Shown here: piece by piece, positions 43,799 to 52,791 of the stretch | Layout of the letters: each line of letters begins with the position of its first letter | Numbering within the stretch: the stretch's first letter is position 1 | Source of the DNA: an uncultured Bacteroidota bacterium | GTDB lineage: Bacteria > Bacteroidota > Bacteroidia > 2-12-FULL-35-15 | Direction: 5' to 3' | DNA length: 64,000 nucleotides | NCBI GenBank assembly: GCA_903926385.1 | Contig: CAIYIS010000009.1 | Location: 1-64,000 of the forward strand | The notes under the pieces: model-generated | What the model was told of the DNA's origin: nothing | Seen by the model: only the letters and a program-made list of their open reading frames with translations | Databases searched by the model: none | Translations under genes and position numbers: made by a program

Positions 43799-46246
43799 AT
43801 GCTTAAAGAAAATATTTCAAGTACTAACGACAACTTTGAGCGTTACAAGGAACGAATTTCTAATTTTAGCGGGGAATTTGAGTTAGGCCTTTTCCTCTTC
43901 ATAACTCGAAAGAGTTTAACTTGGGTAATTTTCTTTTTTGCAGTTTCATTAGGTTGTGCTTTTGTTTACTTGCGCTACACCCCTCCAATATTTGAGGCGA
44001 ATAGTGTAATTCAAATGCAATCTGAGAATAATGCAAAGCAGATTTTAAATGTTGAGTCACTTACAGAGTCGGATAATAGTTTGGCTGAAGGAGTAGAACT
44101 TTTAAGGTCAAAAGTTTTTTTTAAACGTGTTTTGGCAAAATTGCCATTATCCACCCGATATTATACAGAAGGGACATTTAAAGTAAATGAACTTTACAGA
44201 AATTCGCCTTTCTCAGTTGAAACTAAAATTACCAACCCAGAAATAAATGGCAAAAAAATTTATGTTGATTTTACCAATGGTAACAAAGGTTCAGTTTATT
44301 ATAATTTAAGCGGTAATAAATATTCTCAAAATTATGAAACCGGGAAATGGTTGCATTTTAACGATTTTGATTTAAAAATTAATATAAACAACTTCAATGA
44401 AATTAATGCGAAACAAAACTTAGTTAAAAAGAATGCTTTTTATTTTTGCTTGAATGACACAAATAGCATCTTAAATGAGCTTTATCCAAATTTGGAAGTC
44501 AAATTACTAAATGAACAAGCAAAAACAGTATTAATAGCTTTTAAGGATTTTAATCCTCAGAAAGCTACTGAAATTGTTACTACTATGGCAAATGAATACC
44601 AAAGTTTTGATGTTGAAAGTAAGGCGAAAAGCTCTAAGAGTGTAATAGAATTTATAGATGACCAATTAAATATAGTTTTTGAAAAGTTGAAGAGTTCAGA
44701 AAATACAATTCAGGATTTTAGAAAGAATAATAACGTTAATGAAAATGAAGTAGAGGTTTCTGCAAATGAAGCTCGATTAAATACCATAGATGATCAAATA
44801 ACTTCTCTTGAACTTGAAGAGAATGTTTTGAATAAAATTGAAGCTGAAATTTCAATTTCAAAAAATTTAGACACATATACCTTGCTGGCAATGTTAGCAG
44901 GGACACCTGCTGAAAGCAACATCAACTCAGTAATAGAAGATTTGCGAAAACTTCTTATTCACAAGGAGGAGATGTTATACGATGTCACTACAACAAGTTT
45001 GTCAATAAAATCATTAGACTACCAAATTGAAATTCAAAAAAAATTACTGAAAGAAAGCATCAGGTCTGCCAAAAGCAATGTAAGTAGAAGGATTGATGAT
45101 TTGAAAGTCAAGTCAAAACAATTTGAAAATAAGTATCATAAATTGCCTGAGAATGAAGTAGAGTATGGCCGATTACAAAGGTTATTCTCCATCAATGAGA
45201 AATATTATAATTTGCTTCTAGAAAAGAAAACAGAATATTCTATTTCTGAAAAAGGGTTTGTTTCGAAGACTGTTTTACTCGAAAAGGCTGATGTTCCAAA
45301 TAGCCCTGTTTCTCCTAATAGAAAAGTTACTTTTATCATTTTTGTGTTAGGTGCACTATTATCTAGTTTGATATTAATTTTCATTCGATATTTGGCTCAT
45401 AACGAAATTAACTCGTTGAATGAAATTACAAAATATACCCACGCTTCCATTTCTATTTTAGGTATTGTTCCAAGGTGCAAGCAGCACATTCCTGTTTCAC
45501 AATTATTGGTCGATAAGAGTCCAAAATCTTTAATTGCTGAAGCATTCAGATCGATTAGAACCAACCTACAGTTTATATCGAACGAGCCAGGACCAAAGGT
45601 AATAGCATTAACTTCCACAATTTCGGGTGAAGGGAAAACTTTTGTTTCTATTAATCTAGCTGGAATTATAGCTTTTTCAGGAAAAAAAGTAGTTATACTT
45701 GACCTGGATATGCGTAAACCAAAAATTCATATTGGTTTTGCAGTAGAAAATATAAAGGGGATGAGTACCCTTTTAATTGGCAAAGACACAATAGAAAATA
45801 CCATTCAGCACAGCAGTTTAGAAAATTTAGATATTATCACCGCAGGTCCCGTTCCTCCTAATCCTTCCGAGTTAATTATTAGTCAGAAAATGGATGATAT
45901 CGTTAAACATCTGAAAACTATATATGATGTAATAATTATCGACAATCCTCCGGTAGGTTTGGTGAGTGATGGTATAGCCATGATTCAAAAAGCAGATTAT
46001 CCGATTTATATTTTCAGAGCAGATTATTCAAAACGTAATTTTATTCAAAATGTGGACAGACTGTTTAACGAAGCTAACATTACTCGTTTATCTGTTTTGT
46101 TAAACGGTGTAGATGTTGACCGTAAAAATTATGGATATAACTATGGTTATGGCTATGGTTATGGTTACGGAACCGGATATGGTTATTATGATGAAGATAA
46201 ATCAAGAATTGGAGCAAAAAAGAAATCATTCTTTAGAAGAAAATAA
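43799..46246 (+). CDS. Wzc-type chain-length determinant and BY tyrosine kinase, 815 aa
   Basis: Inner-membrane polysaccharide co-polymerase with fused bacterial tyrosine kinase. TM1 at about 37-60 (LTWVIFFFAVSLGCAFVYLRY), a large coiled-coil periplasmic domain, TM2 at about 505-527 (FIIFVLGALLSSLILIFI). The kinase has Walker A SGEGKT (609-614), Walker A' with D635 (VVILDLDMRKPK) and Walker B with D715 (VIIIDNPPVG). The C-terminus carries an autophosphorylation cluster, a run of Y-G dipeptides followed by YYDEDKS. Phosphorylation state of the tail normally controls oligomerisation and polymer export. It lies downstream of the Wza-like partner. Confidence 0.95.
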   Translation: MLKENISSTNDNFERYKERISNFSGEFELGLFLFITRKSLTWVIFFFAVSLGCAFVYLRYTPPIFEANSVIQMQSENNAKQILNVESLTESDNSLAEGVELLRSKVFFKRVLAKLPLSTRYYTEGTFKVNELYRNSPFSVETKITNPEINGKKIYVDFTNGNKGSVYYNLSGNKYSQNYETGKWLHFNDFDLKININNFNEINAKQNLVKKNAFYFCLNDTNSILNELYPNLEVKLLNEQAKTVLIAFKDFNPQKATEIVTTMANEYQSFDVESKAKSSKSVIEFIDDQLNIVFEKLKSSENTIQDFRKNNNVNENEVEVSANEARLNTIDDQITSLELEENVLNKIEAEISISKNLDTYTLLAMLAGTPAESNINSVIEDLRKLLIHKEEMLYDVTTTSLSIKSLDYQIEIQKKLLKESIRSAKSNVSRRIDDLKVKSKQFENKYHKLPENEVEYGRLQRLFSINEKYYNLLLEKKTEYSISEKGFVSKTVLLEKADVPNSPVSPNRKVTFIIFVLGALLSSLILIFIRYLAHNEINSLNEITKYTHASISILGIVPRCKQHIPVSQLLVDKSPKSLIAEAFRSIRTNLQFISNEPGPKVIALTSTISGEGKTFVSINLAGIIAFSGKKVVILDLDMRKPKIHIGFAVENIKGMSTLLIGKDTIENTIQHSSLENLDIITAGPVPPNPSELIISQKMDDIVKHLKTIYDVIIIDNPPVGLVSDGIAMIQKADYPIYIFRADYSKRNFIQNVDRLFNEANITRLSVLLNGVDVDRKNYGYNYGYGYGYGYGTGYGYYDEDKSRIGAKKKSFFRRK

Positions 46247-46264
46247 GCTTACTATTATTATCAA

Positions 46265-46807
46265 ATGAAAGTTATTGCTACTGAAATACCCGGGTTATTA
46301 ATTATTCAACCAAAAGTTTTTGAAGATGGCAGAGGATATTTTTTTGAATCGTTTAATGAAAATCTTTTCAAGGAAATTGGTTTGGATGTTAAGTTTGTTC
46401 AGGATAATCAATCGCTTTCTCAGAAAGGAGTTTTGCGTGGTCTGCATTTTCAGAAACCGCCTTTTGATCAGGGGAAGCTGGTGAGAGTTATTAAAGGAAG
46501 TGTGCTGGATGTAGCGGTTGATATCAGAAAACAATCGCCTACTTATGGTCGGTGTTTTACTATTGAACTGACCGAGCAAAACAAAACCATATTTTGGATT
46601 CCTTCGGGCTTTGCTCATGGTTTTGCAACATTAGAAGATAATACAATATTTTCTTACAAATGCACTAATTTTTTTCATAAAGAATCAGAAGATTGCATTT
46701 TGTGGAACGATGAAACTTTAGCAATAAACTGGGGGATTGAAAATCCGCTATTGTCAGATAAAGATAAAATTGGTAAACGGTTTGCTAGTTTTGCTAGTTG
46801 TTTTTAG
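46265..46807 (+). CDS. rfbC: dTDP-4-dehydrorhamnose 3,5-epimerase (RmlC/RfbC), 180 aa
   Basis: RmlC converts dTDP-4-keto-6-deoxyglucose to dTDP-4-keto-rhamnose. The active-site histidine is H61 in GVLRGLHFQKPPFDQGKLVR, with the partner lysine K71; VAVDIRKQSPTYG and FWIPSGFAHGFATL complete the cupin signature. The C-terminus is complete. RmlA, RmlB and RmlD are not in the window, so they must be elsewhere. It starts 18 bases after the Wzc-like gene, supporting a deoxysugar in the exported polymer. Confidence 0.95.
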   Translation: MKVIATEIPGLLIIQPKVFEDGRGYFFESFNENLFKEIGLDVKFVQDNQSLSQKGVLRGLHFQKPPFDQGKLVRVIKGSVLDVAVDIRKQSPTYGRCFTIELTEQNKTIFWIPSGFAHGFATLEDNTIFSYKCTNFFHKESEDCILWNDETLAINWGIENPLLSDKDKIGKRFASFASCF

Positions 46808-46871
46808 TTTTGCTCACTCAAAATTTGATGCTGGCGAAAGAAATAATACCACATAGGATATTTAAAATTTT

Positions 46872-47942
46872 ATGAACGATTCGATTTATCTTTTTTTAGT
46901 TTACGGTGCCTATTTTATTTGCACTGTTATACTGTCGTTTTTGATAAATGGAATGTTTCTCAAATTCGCATCTAATCTTGGAACTCGAAATCAGGACGAA
47001 AATTTTATTCGTTGGAATGCCAATGTTAAACCATCACTCGGGGGCATTTCTTTCTTTCTTATTTTTTTACTTTCCATAGCGAGTTATCCCATTTTTTTCG
47101 AACAAAATCAATTTCTTTATGATAAACAATTGCTTGGAATATTAGGTGCAGGAACATTGGCTTTTTTGCTTGGTTTGTCGGATGATGCTTATAACACAAG
47201 GCCGATGCTTAAACTTGCTGTTCAAATAATTTGTGCGCTTATCTTAATTTTAACGGGCACTCATATCGCCATTTTCAGTAACGATTATTTGAATTATGCC
47301 ATTACTCTTATTTGGGTAGTGGGGTTGATGAATTCTATTAACATGCTTGATAATATGGATGCCATTTCTACAGTTGTTTCCATTACTACCATCTTGAGCG
47401 CACTATTAATTTTATATCTCAACAGTGACGGAAGAAATATATACATAATAATACTTATTGGCGTAATGGCTGCTTTGATTGGGTTTCTTTATTTCAACTG
47501 GCATCCTGCCAAAATGTTTATGGGCGATACAGGCAGTCAGTTTTTGGGGTTATTTTTGGCAGCCATTGGCATTATCTATTTTTGGAATACACCAGACGTG
47601 CATAAAAATTACGTTACTTCAAAACAGTTTTTTGTTACCATACTTACTTTTGCTATTCCGCTTATCGATACAGCTACAGTTGTGATCAACCGTTTCCTCA
47701 AAGGCAAATCTCCTTTTATTGGCGGGAAAGACCATACCACACATAGTTTCTTTTTTATCGGATTAAATGAAAAAAAAATCGCCCTTATGTATGGCGCAAT
47801 TTGCTTAATTTCTATGCTCTTTAATTTTTTAATCATTAAAGTAATTGATAACTGGGGTTACCTTCACATCTCCCTTTTTACACTTTACTTCATCATTCTG
47901 TTTTTATTTCTGTACTTACCAAGTCGTAAAAACGAGCATTAA
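46872..47942 (+). CDS. WecA/MraY-family sugar-phosphate transferase, 356 aa
   Basis: Polytopic enzyme that moves a sugar-1-phosphate from a UDP-sugar onto undecaprenyl phosphate, starting a lipid-linked glycan. About ten to eleven membrane segments. Conserved acidic motifs: D104-D105 (LSDDAYNTRPMLKL), D160 and N161-M-D163 (NMLDNMDAIS), D219 (FMGDTGSQFLGLF), and a later GGKDHTTHS histidine loop. All are expected of the family. WecA-type (GlcNAc-1-P) is more likely than MraY because the neighbours are polysaccharide genes. The stop overlaps the ATG of the next gene (TAATG), so translation is coupled. Confidence 0.93.
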   Translation: MNDSIYLFLVYGAYFICTVILSFLINGMFLKFASNLGTRNQDENFIRWNANVKPSLGGISFFLIFLLSIASYPIFFEQNQFLYDKQLLGILGAGTLAFLLGLSDDAYNTRPMLKLAVQIICALILILTGTHIAIFSNDYLNYAITLIWVVGLMNSINMLDNMDAISTVVSITTILSALLILYLNSDGRNIYIIILIGVMAALIGFLYFNWHPAKMFMGDTGSQFLGLFLAAIGIIYFWNTPDVHKNYVTSKQFFVTILTFAIPLIDTATVVINRFLKGKSPFIGGKDHTTHSFFFIGLNEKKIALMYGAICLISMLFNFLIIKVIDNWGYLHISLFTLYFIILFLFLYLPSRKNEH

Positions 47943-49021
47943 TGTTTCAAAAAATATTTCTTAAAGCACAGAGCTTATTTTTGGTCTGTAAAAAATACTT
48001 AGTAGCATTTGCTCTTATAGTGGTTCTGGTTAGTGTTGTTAAATTGTTCAGTTATTCTCATTCAAAAACGGACACTGCTTATCAAGATTTATTTCATTCT
48101 AACTATAAAGTGTATGACGTTCCTATTCCGCAAGATTTAAGTTTTGCTGACGAAAAAGTGCCTACTACAGATTTTATGGTACGCGAAGCTTTAGAAAAAG
48201 AATTGCTAATTAATACTTATTGGCCTTCGCAAACTTTATTGCTCGAAAAGAGAGCCAACAGATGGTTTTCTATAATTGAACCTATCCTAAAGGTTCATAA
48301 TATTCCTGACGATTTTAAATACATTGCTTTGGTCGAAAGTCAGCTTACCAATGCTGTTTCGCCACAAGGGGCGGTGGGTTTTTGGCAAATGATTAGTCCT
48401 ACTGCCAAAGGCTATGGACTCGAGGTTTCGGACGAAGTGGACGAGCGTTATCATGTAGCTAAATCAACTGAAGCTGCTTGTAAATATTTTGCAGAGGCTT
48501 ATGCTCAATTTAAGGACTGGACTTTAGTGGCGGCTTCGTATAACCTTGGAATAACCGGTATTCAGGCTCAACTCGACAAACAAAAAGTAAAAACCTTTTA
48601 CGATTTATTACTTACTGACGAAACTTCGAGATACATATTTCGAATTTTGTCCATCAAAGAAATCATATCACGACCCAAGTTATATGGCTTTTTGCTGCGT
48701 AAAAAAGATTTGTTTCCGCCAATTCTAACAAAGAAAATAACCATCGACTCTGCCATTACTAACTTGGCCGAATTTGCTCTTGCATTTAAAATAAATTATA
48801 AGATACTTAAACTCTACAATCCCTGGCTGAGAAGCAATGCACTCTCCAATCCCGAAAAAAAGAAATACACCATAGAGTTGCCTCAAGGCTCGGTTAACAT
48901 ATATGATATAGATGGAAATTATTATGGCAGCAATAAATTATCGCCAATGGATTCTATCAACTTGATGTTTAATTTTACTATTTCGTCAGATACCACCATT
49001 ACTACATCTCCTCCTAAATAA
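47942..49021 (+). CDS. Membrane-anchored lytic transglycosylase (SLT/GH23-type), 359 aa
   Basis: Cuts the glycan backbone of peptidoglycan with 1,6-anhydro product. An N-terminal membrane segment (about 18-36, YLVAFALIVVLVSVVKLFSY) anchors it. The SLT domain (about 105-240) has catalytic E132 in YIALVESQLTNAVSPQGAVGFWQM, then ISPTAKGYGLEVSDEVDER and AASYNLGITGIQ. The C-terminus (about 255-340) lacks a clear LysM motif, although FALAFKINYKILKLYNPWL is reminiscent of one. One-base overlap with the WecA-like gene suggests it belongs to the polysaccharide operon, perhaps opening the wall for polymer passage. A terminator follows. Confidence 0.92.
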   Translation: MFQKIFLKAQSLFLVCKKYLVAFALIVVLVSVVKLFSYSHSKTDTAYQDLFHSNYKVYDVPIPQDLSFADEKVPTTDFMVREALEKELLINTYWPSQTLLLEKRANRWFSIIEPILKVHNIPDDFKYIALVESQLTNAVSPQGAVGFWQMISPTAKGYGLEVSDEVDERYHVAKSTEAACKYFAEAYAQFKDWTLVAASYNLGITGIQAQLDKQKVKTFYDLLLTDETSRYIFRILSIKEIISRPKLYGFLLRKKDLFPPILTKKITIDSAITNLAEFALAFKINYKILKLYNPWLRSNALSNPEKKKYTIELPQGSVNIYDIDGNYYGSNKLSPMDSINLMFNFTISSDTTITTSPPK

Positions 49022-49044
49022 ATTTAGCAGACTACTATAAACGA

Positions 49045-49073
49045 AAAAAGCCCCGCACTTTGCGGGGCTTTTT
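49045..49073. terminator. Intrinsic terminator, possibly bidirectional
   Basis: AAAAAGCCCCGC (49045-49056) and GCGGGGCTTTTT (49062-49073) form a perfect 12-bp stem with a five-base loop. It closes the polysaccharide operon and, on the other strand, the cold-shock gene whose stop is at 49099. Confidence 0.95.
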
Positions 49074-49098
49074 AGGTAAATTACATTGTTGAATATAA

Positions 49099-49290
49099 TT
49101 ATGCTAATCTTACATTTACAGCATTTAAACCTTTTTTGCCTTCTTGAACTTCAAAAAGCACTTCGTCATTTTGACGAATTTCTTCTTTCAATCCTGACAC
49201 GTGTACGAAGAATTCTTCGCCAGAGTCGTTGGCTTTAATGAATCCAAATCCCTTTGTTTCATTAAAAAACTTTACAGTTCCATTTTTCAT
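49099..49290 (-). CDS. Cold-shock domain protein, 63 aa
   Basis: A single five-stranded cold-shock (OB) domain that binds single-stranded RNA/DNA and acts as an RNA chaperone. RNP1 is KGFGFI (13-18) and RNP2 is FFVHVS (27-32); the start KNGTVKFFNETKGFGFIKAND is typical. Length 63 is the short Bacteroidota type. The promoter is the best one in the window (49322-49353). A long cold-shock 5' UTR is unlikely because the transcript should start about 25 bases before the ATG. It converges on the terminator of the polysaccharide operon. Confidence 0.97.
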   Translation of the reverse strand: MKNGTVKFFNETKGFGFIKANDSGEEFFVHVSGLKEEIRQNDEVLFEVQEGKKGLNAVNVRLA

Positions 49291-49321
49291 TTTAATATAT
49301 GATATTGATTAATAATTACGT

Positions 49322-49353
49322 CAAAGGTATGCATTATTTTCGATAAATGGCAA
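49322..49353 (-). promoter_or_regulatory. Bacteroidota promoter for the cold-shock gene
   Basis: Read on the minus strand: TTG (49353-49351), 21-base spacer, TACCTTTG (49329-49322), matching TTG-N19-21-TAnnTTTG. The ATG at 49290 is 31 bases downstream. Confidence 0.8.
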
Positions 49354-50186
49354 TAAATTTTAAAAATCATGATTTTACTCGGTTTTGTCTTTTTAAACAC
49401 TTTGTTTTTCCTGAAAAAATGAATCATGAAGCAGGTCATTCAAGAATTTTAGTATAATTGGAAAAGAGAATTTGATAAAAAATGATGATTGGTCATAGGT
49501 TGAAGATTAACACAAATGTTGCTCTTAGGAGAATGGTATACGTCTAAAAGTTTTATTCTAATTCTATACTCCCTAAAAAATTGTAATTTTAAGTATGTTA
49601 TATGTATGACTAGTAAGAAGTCTAATAGTACCTCATTCTTTTTTTCAGAAAAATCTACTTTAAAAATTGTCATTCGCGGTCCCAAAAATATAGACCTTTA
49701 ACGTTTTTGACTCAAAGTCCAAATGAAAATATTTAGAACTTCATTCAAATTGGTATAATTTCCATCCACGATGGTTTGATTTTTATTACTTAACTCCCGT
49801 TACTATTTTCTAAATACGTTTATGGTACAATTGTTTTCATTGTCAGAGTAGCTAAAAGGTTGTAATATATACATGTAAATCTTTTTAGCAAGAAAAGGTG
49901 GGGAGTGAAAAATCGACATTTAAAAAGAGATCGAATGCCTTTAACAAGAACTTTAATTTTGTTTGTGAATGTTAATTGTCTTAACGAGAGATTGAATCTC
50001 TTCTACAAATAACTGGTTCCGAAAATTAAGCCCTTATTTTCTGTAAATTTAGCAACAAATATTCTAACTTAGAAAATGATCTATTTTAACAGGCCATTGG
50101 ATACAAATGTCAAAACAGAGAAGCTGAAACACGCTAAGTAAATTATTTAGTTGATAGATTAAAAACATTAATTTTTCAGGAAAATT

Positions 50187-50207
50187 AGATGAAGTTTCAC
50201 TTCATCT
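50187..50207. repeat. Perfect 9-bp hairpin in the gene-free region
   Basis: AGATGAAGT, loop TTC, ACTTCATCT. No T-run follows, so it is not a classical terminator. The nearest genes are 307 and 897 bases away. Confidence 0.5.
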
Positions 50208-50513
50208 TCGTGCATGCGTAATTTATACAATACTTCATGCTACCGAATAAATGTTTAGTAATGAAGAGAAAATGCTTTAGGACAATGTGTATTATTCATC
50301 GTCCGTGAACCTAAACGAAAAATCAGGGGCGAAATTTTCCTGGAGGTGCTTATATAGGCATTCATCATGAGAACTTGATTCTTGATGTGCGAGCTCAAAA
50401 GTCGTTGCAATAGTTTTTTTGTGCATTTAATAATTAATTTATCAATGGAATATTAATGAAAAATGTAACTAATTAAGTTAAACTTAAGATTAAGACAAAA
50501 AAGATGAGATGGT

Positions 50514-51227
50514 TTACTTTTTGGGTTCTTTGTTTTCGTAATTCAGAACCCCTCCCCAAAGTGCCATTTGGTGCATTATCCAAGCTTGCCGGCCAGAGAT
50601 ATAGGCAATAGGTTTGGCAGCTGAAAAACGGATAGGGTTTGGTAAAACTGCAGCTATGAGAGCCGCTTCGCCTTGTGAGAGCTTTTTGGCATCTTTATGA
50701 AAAAAGGTGGTGGATGCTGCTTGTGCTCCGTAAACACCATCACCCATCTCGATAACGTTGAGATAAACTTCCATTATGCGTTGTTTGCTCCAAAAGGTTT
50801 CGATGAGAAAAGTGAAATAGACTTCGAATCCTTTACGAATCCAACTACGACCACTCCAGAGGAATACGTTTTTGGCTGTTTGCTGGCTAATGGTGCTGGC
50901 TCCCCGTGTTTTTTTATGCTCGCTGTTATATTTCATGGCTCTGTCGATGGCTTCGAAATCAAATCCGGAATGATTTATGAAATTTTGGTCTTCGGAGCAA
51001 ACAACGGCTAGTTGGAGATTGGGCGAAATTTGTTCGAGGGGTACCCATTTTTTGTTTAGCTTCATTTCTTTGCCATCGGCTTTTTGCTCAACACAACGAA
51101 TGAGCATAAGGGGAGTTAGCGGTATTGGAATCCAACGGAAAAGAATAACAGAACTGATGCTGACAGCGAAAAACCACAGAGCAGCTTTCCAGAGAAATCG
51201 CCAAACTTTATTAAGGAATTCTTTCAA
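50514..51227 (-). CDS. mtgA: Monofunctional biosynthetic peptidoglycan transglycosylase (MtgA), 237 aa
   Basis: GT51 enzyme that polymerises lipid II into glycan strands at the outer face of the inner membrane. TM anchor about 12-30 (LWKAALWFFAVSISSVILF). Catalytic E79 in AVVCSEDQNFINHSGFDFEAI; donor-site motif GASTISQQTAKNVFLWSGRSW; second conserved Glu in the IMEVYLNVIEMGDGVYGAQAAS helix. No transpeptidase domain, so it is monofunctional. It lies 18 bases after the PorP/SprF-like gene and is the last gene of the purL-TPR-CHU_C-PorP group. Confidence 0.95.
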   Translation of the reverse strand: MKEFLNKVWRFLWKAALWFFAVSISSVILFRWIPIPLTPLMLIRCVEQKADGKEMKLNKKWVPLEQISPNLQLAVVCSEDQNFINHSGFDFEAIDRAMKYNSEHKKTRGASTISQQTAKNVFLWSGRSWIRKGFEVYFTFLIETFWSKQRIMEVYLNVIEMGDGVYGAQAASTTFFHKDAKKLSQGEAALIAAVLPNPIRFSAAKPIAYISGRQAWIMHQMALWGGVLNYENKEPKK

Positions 51228-51245
51228 GAAAAAACAGAGATAATG

Positions 51246-52196
51246 TTACATTTCGAATTTAGGACAATTAGTAGTACCGAGTTTTTCTAAATCTTCGGTA
51301 CTCATGAGAGGAGAATAACCTATCATAATTTCATCTGAGTTGGCTTTGCCGGAATGAAAACGGGAAATAGTGAAATCGTATGCAAAACCGACAATCAGAT
51401 TTTTATAAATACGTACCTGCAGAATTCCCGAAACGGCATCGTGCATCCGGTAATTGAAGCCTACTCCTACTCTTTTTTTGTAATAGGTGATTACATTAAA
51501 ATTAACAGAAGGAATTCCCTTAAAGTTAGATTGTATGTTAATAGCCGGAATGGTGATTAAACCATAACCTCCGGAAACAAATTTACGAGTCACAGAAATA
51601 TAGGCGGTGGGGAATAACTTGGTACCAGAGGCAAGTGTTTTTTTGCCAAATGATAAAGTGTTTTTATATACATCTCTAACGGAAACACTAAGTGAAAACT
51701 TTTTTGAATAAAGATAAACTCCAGGAATAATATCGGGTACAATAATTGCTTTGGTTTGATTTAACAAAGCAGGGTCGTTATTATCGAAAACAATATTGGA
51801 GAGTGCCACATTTTTTATTCCTCCTGCCAGTCCAAATCCTAAACGATAAGTTGGAGATACTTTTAAATGTATGGCGTAAGAAAGGTAAGCGACCTTATTG
51901 GTAAACACTCCGAATCGGTCTTGCTCAACAGAAGCTCCTACACCATGCCAATAATGCCTGTAGCCCTTTTTGCCTAATGCTATGGATATGTTGGCAAACT
52001 GGGTTTGAGGCGCGAGTTCAAAGCCTCGCCACTGAACTCGTTGTCCTGCCATAAACAATAACCCGTTAGCACTTCCTGCTACAGCAGGATTCATTCCATA
52101 ATCGTTCAGAGTAAATTGAGTAAACTGATCTGTTTGCTGAGCATTGAGTGCAGCCGAACAAAAAAAAGCAAGTATTATTAATATTATCTTTTTCAT
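51246..52196 (-). CDS. PorP/SprF-family outer-membrane T9SS protein, 316 aa
   Basis: Signal peptide 1-19 (MKKIILIILAFFCSAALNA-Q). The mature start QTDQFTQFTLNDYGMNPAVAGSANGL is the hallmark of PorP/SprF (Q-F-x-x--N-x-x-x-x-N-P-A-x-A-G). The rest is an outer-membrane barrel (YRLGFGLAGGIKNV, GVYLYSKKFSLSVSVRDVYKN, GVGFNYRMHDAVSGILQV, NLIVGFAYDFTISRF). SprF-like proteins are needed for secretion of partner proteins bearing a CHU_C (type B) tail; the CHU_C mini-protein gene ends two bases upstream, so the two are a cognate pair. TM 9-18 strand count cannot be fixed by eye. Confidence 0.93.
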   Translation of the reverse strand: MKKIILIILAFFCSAALNAQQTDQFTQFTLNDYGMNPAVAGSANGLLFMAGQRVQWRGFELAPQTQFANISIALGKKGYRHYWHGVGASVEQDRFGVFTNKVAYLSYAIHLKVSPTYRLGFGLAGGIKNVALSNIVFDNNDPALLNQTKAIIVPDIIPGVYLYSKKFSLSVSVRDVYKNTLSFGKKTLASGTKLFPTAYISVTRKFVSGGYGLITIPAINIQSNFKGIPSVNFNVITYYKKRVGVGFNYRMHDAVSGILQVRIYKNLIVGFAYDFTISRFHSGKANSDEIMIGYSPLMSTEDLEKLGTTNCPKFEM

Positions 52197-52197
52197 C

Positions 52198-52791
52198 TTA
52201 ATGCACTATGGAAACACAGCCCTTTTTTAATTTGCCTTTATCAGAGCGATTGGGGTAAAAAATATAGTAATAGGAAGCGTCTGGCAGAGGAGCTCCCAGC
52301 AAATCTTTTCCTTCCCAGGCCACATACAAACCTTTTTGCTCATGAACTTTTTGTCCTAATCGGTTATAAACTAAAAGCCAGGCATCAGGAAAATATTCTG
52401 ACTTGTCAATAAACCAGGTATCGTTATATCCATCACCATTAGGGGTAAACATGGCTTCGGCAGAAATTTCACAGGGATTTTCGGCAACATTGACTATAAC
52501 TGTTGCCAAATCTCCATCCTGACTATTAGTTATGGTTACCGTATAAGTTCCTACTTCAAGATTATCGGCTGTTGATGCGGTAACATTAGTATTGTATAAC
52601 CCATTACTCCATTGAAATGAGTAAGGCGGATGTACAACATTGGTTACTCGAACCGTTGCGGAGCCCAGATGTAAATGATTACAAGATACATTAATTACTG
52701 TATCAGTGAACGTGTGTATGTTTTGTCCGGAGGACAAGGAAATAAATGATAAGTAAGCAATAAGTGAAGGGTAGAAAAAACGTTTCATCAT
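52198..52791 (-). CDS. Mini CHU_C (gliding motility-associated) T9SS cargo, 197 aa
   Basis: Signal peptide about 1-22 (FFYPSLIAYLSFISLSSG-Q). A single SprB-repeat-like Ig domain follows (about 28-105; VINVSCNHLHLGSATVRVTN, YSFQWSNGLYNTNVTAST, GTYTVTITNSQDGDLATVIV). The C-terminal CHU_C domain (about 108-197) has AMFTPNGDGYNDTWFID, LLVYNRLGQKVHEQ, AWEGKDLLGAPLPDASYYYIFY. So this is a minimal type B cargo, one repeat unit plus signal. It starts at the TPR gene's stop (ATG overlap at 52791) and is followed by its likely SprF-type partner. Probable role: small surface adhesin or accessory of gliding/adhesion. Confidence 0.9.
   Translation of the reverse strand: MMKRFFYPSLIAYLSFISLSSGQNIHTFTDTVINVSCNHLHLGSATVRVTNVVHPPYSFQWSNGLYNTNVTASTADNLEVGTYTVTITNSQDGDLATVIVNVAENPCEISAEAMFTPNGDGYNDTWFIDKSEYFPDAWLLVYNRLGQKVHEQKGLYVAWEGKDLLGAPLPDASYYYIFYPNRSDKGKLKKGCVSIVH

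Larger units (their letters stand above)
49291..50513. other. 1.2-kb gene-free region between cold-shock and mtgA genes
   Basis: No frame longer than 78 codons, and the two overlapping small ones (49449-49685, 49516-49701) have biased AT composition and no start signals. It contains the cold-shock promoter and two hairpins (49987-50001 and 50187-50207). No tRNA-like sequence is seen. It may hold a decayed gene or small RNAs. Confidence 0.5.

Noticed and set aside
49449-49701. Two overlapping small frames on opposite strands
   Set aside because: AT-biased shadows of each other, no domain, no promoter-like box or other start signal.
49980-50100. tRNA-like sequence
   Set aside because: GGTTCCGAAAATTAAGCCC superficially resembles a T-arm, but no acceptor stem or anticodon arm can be folded.
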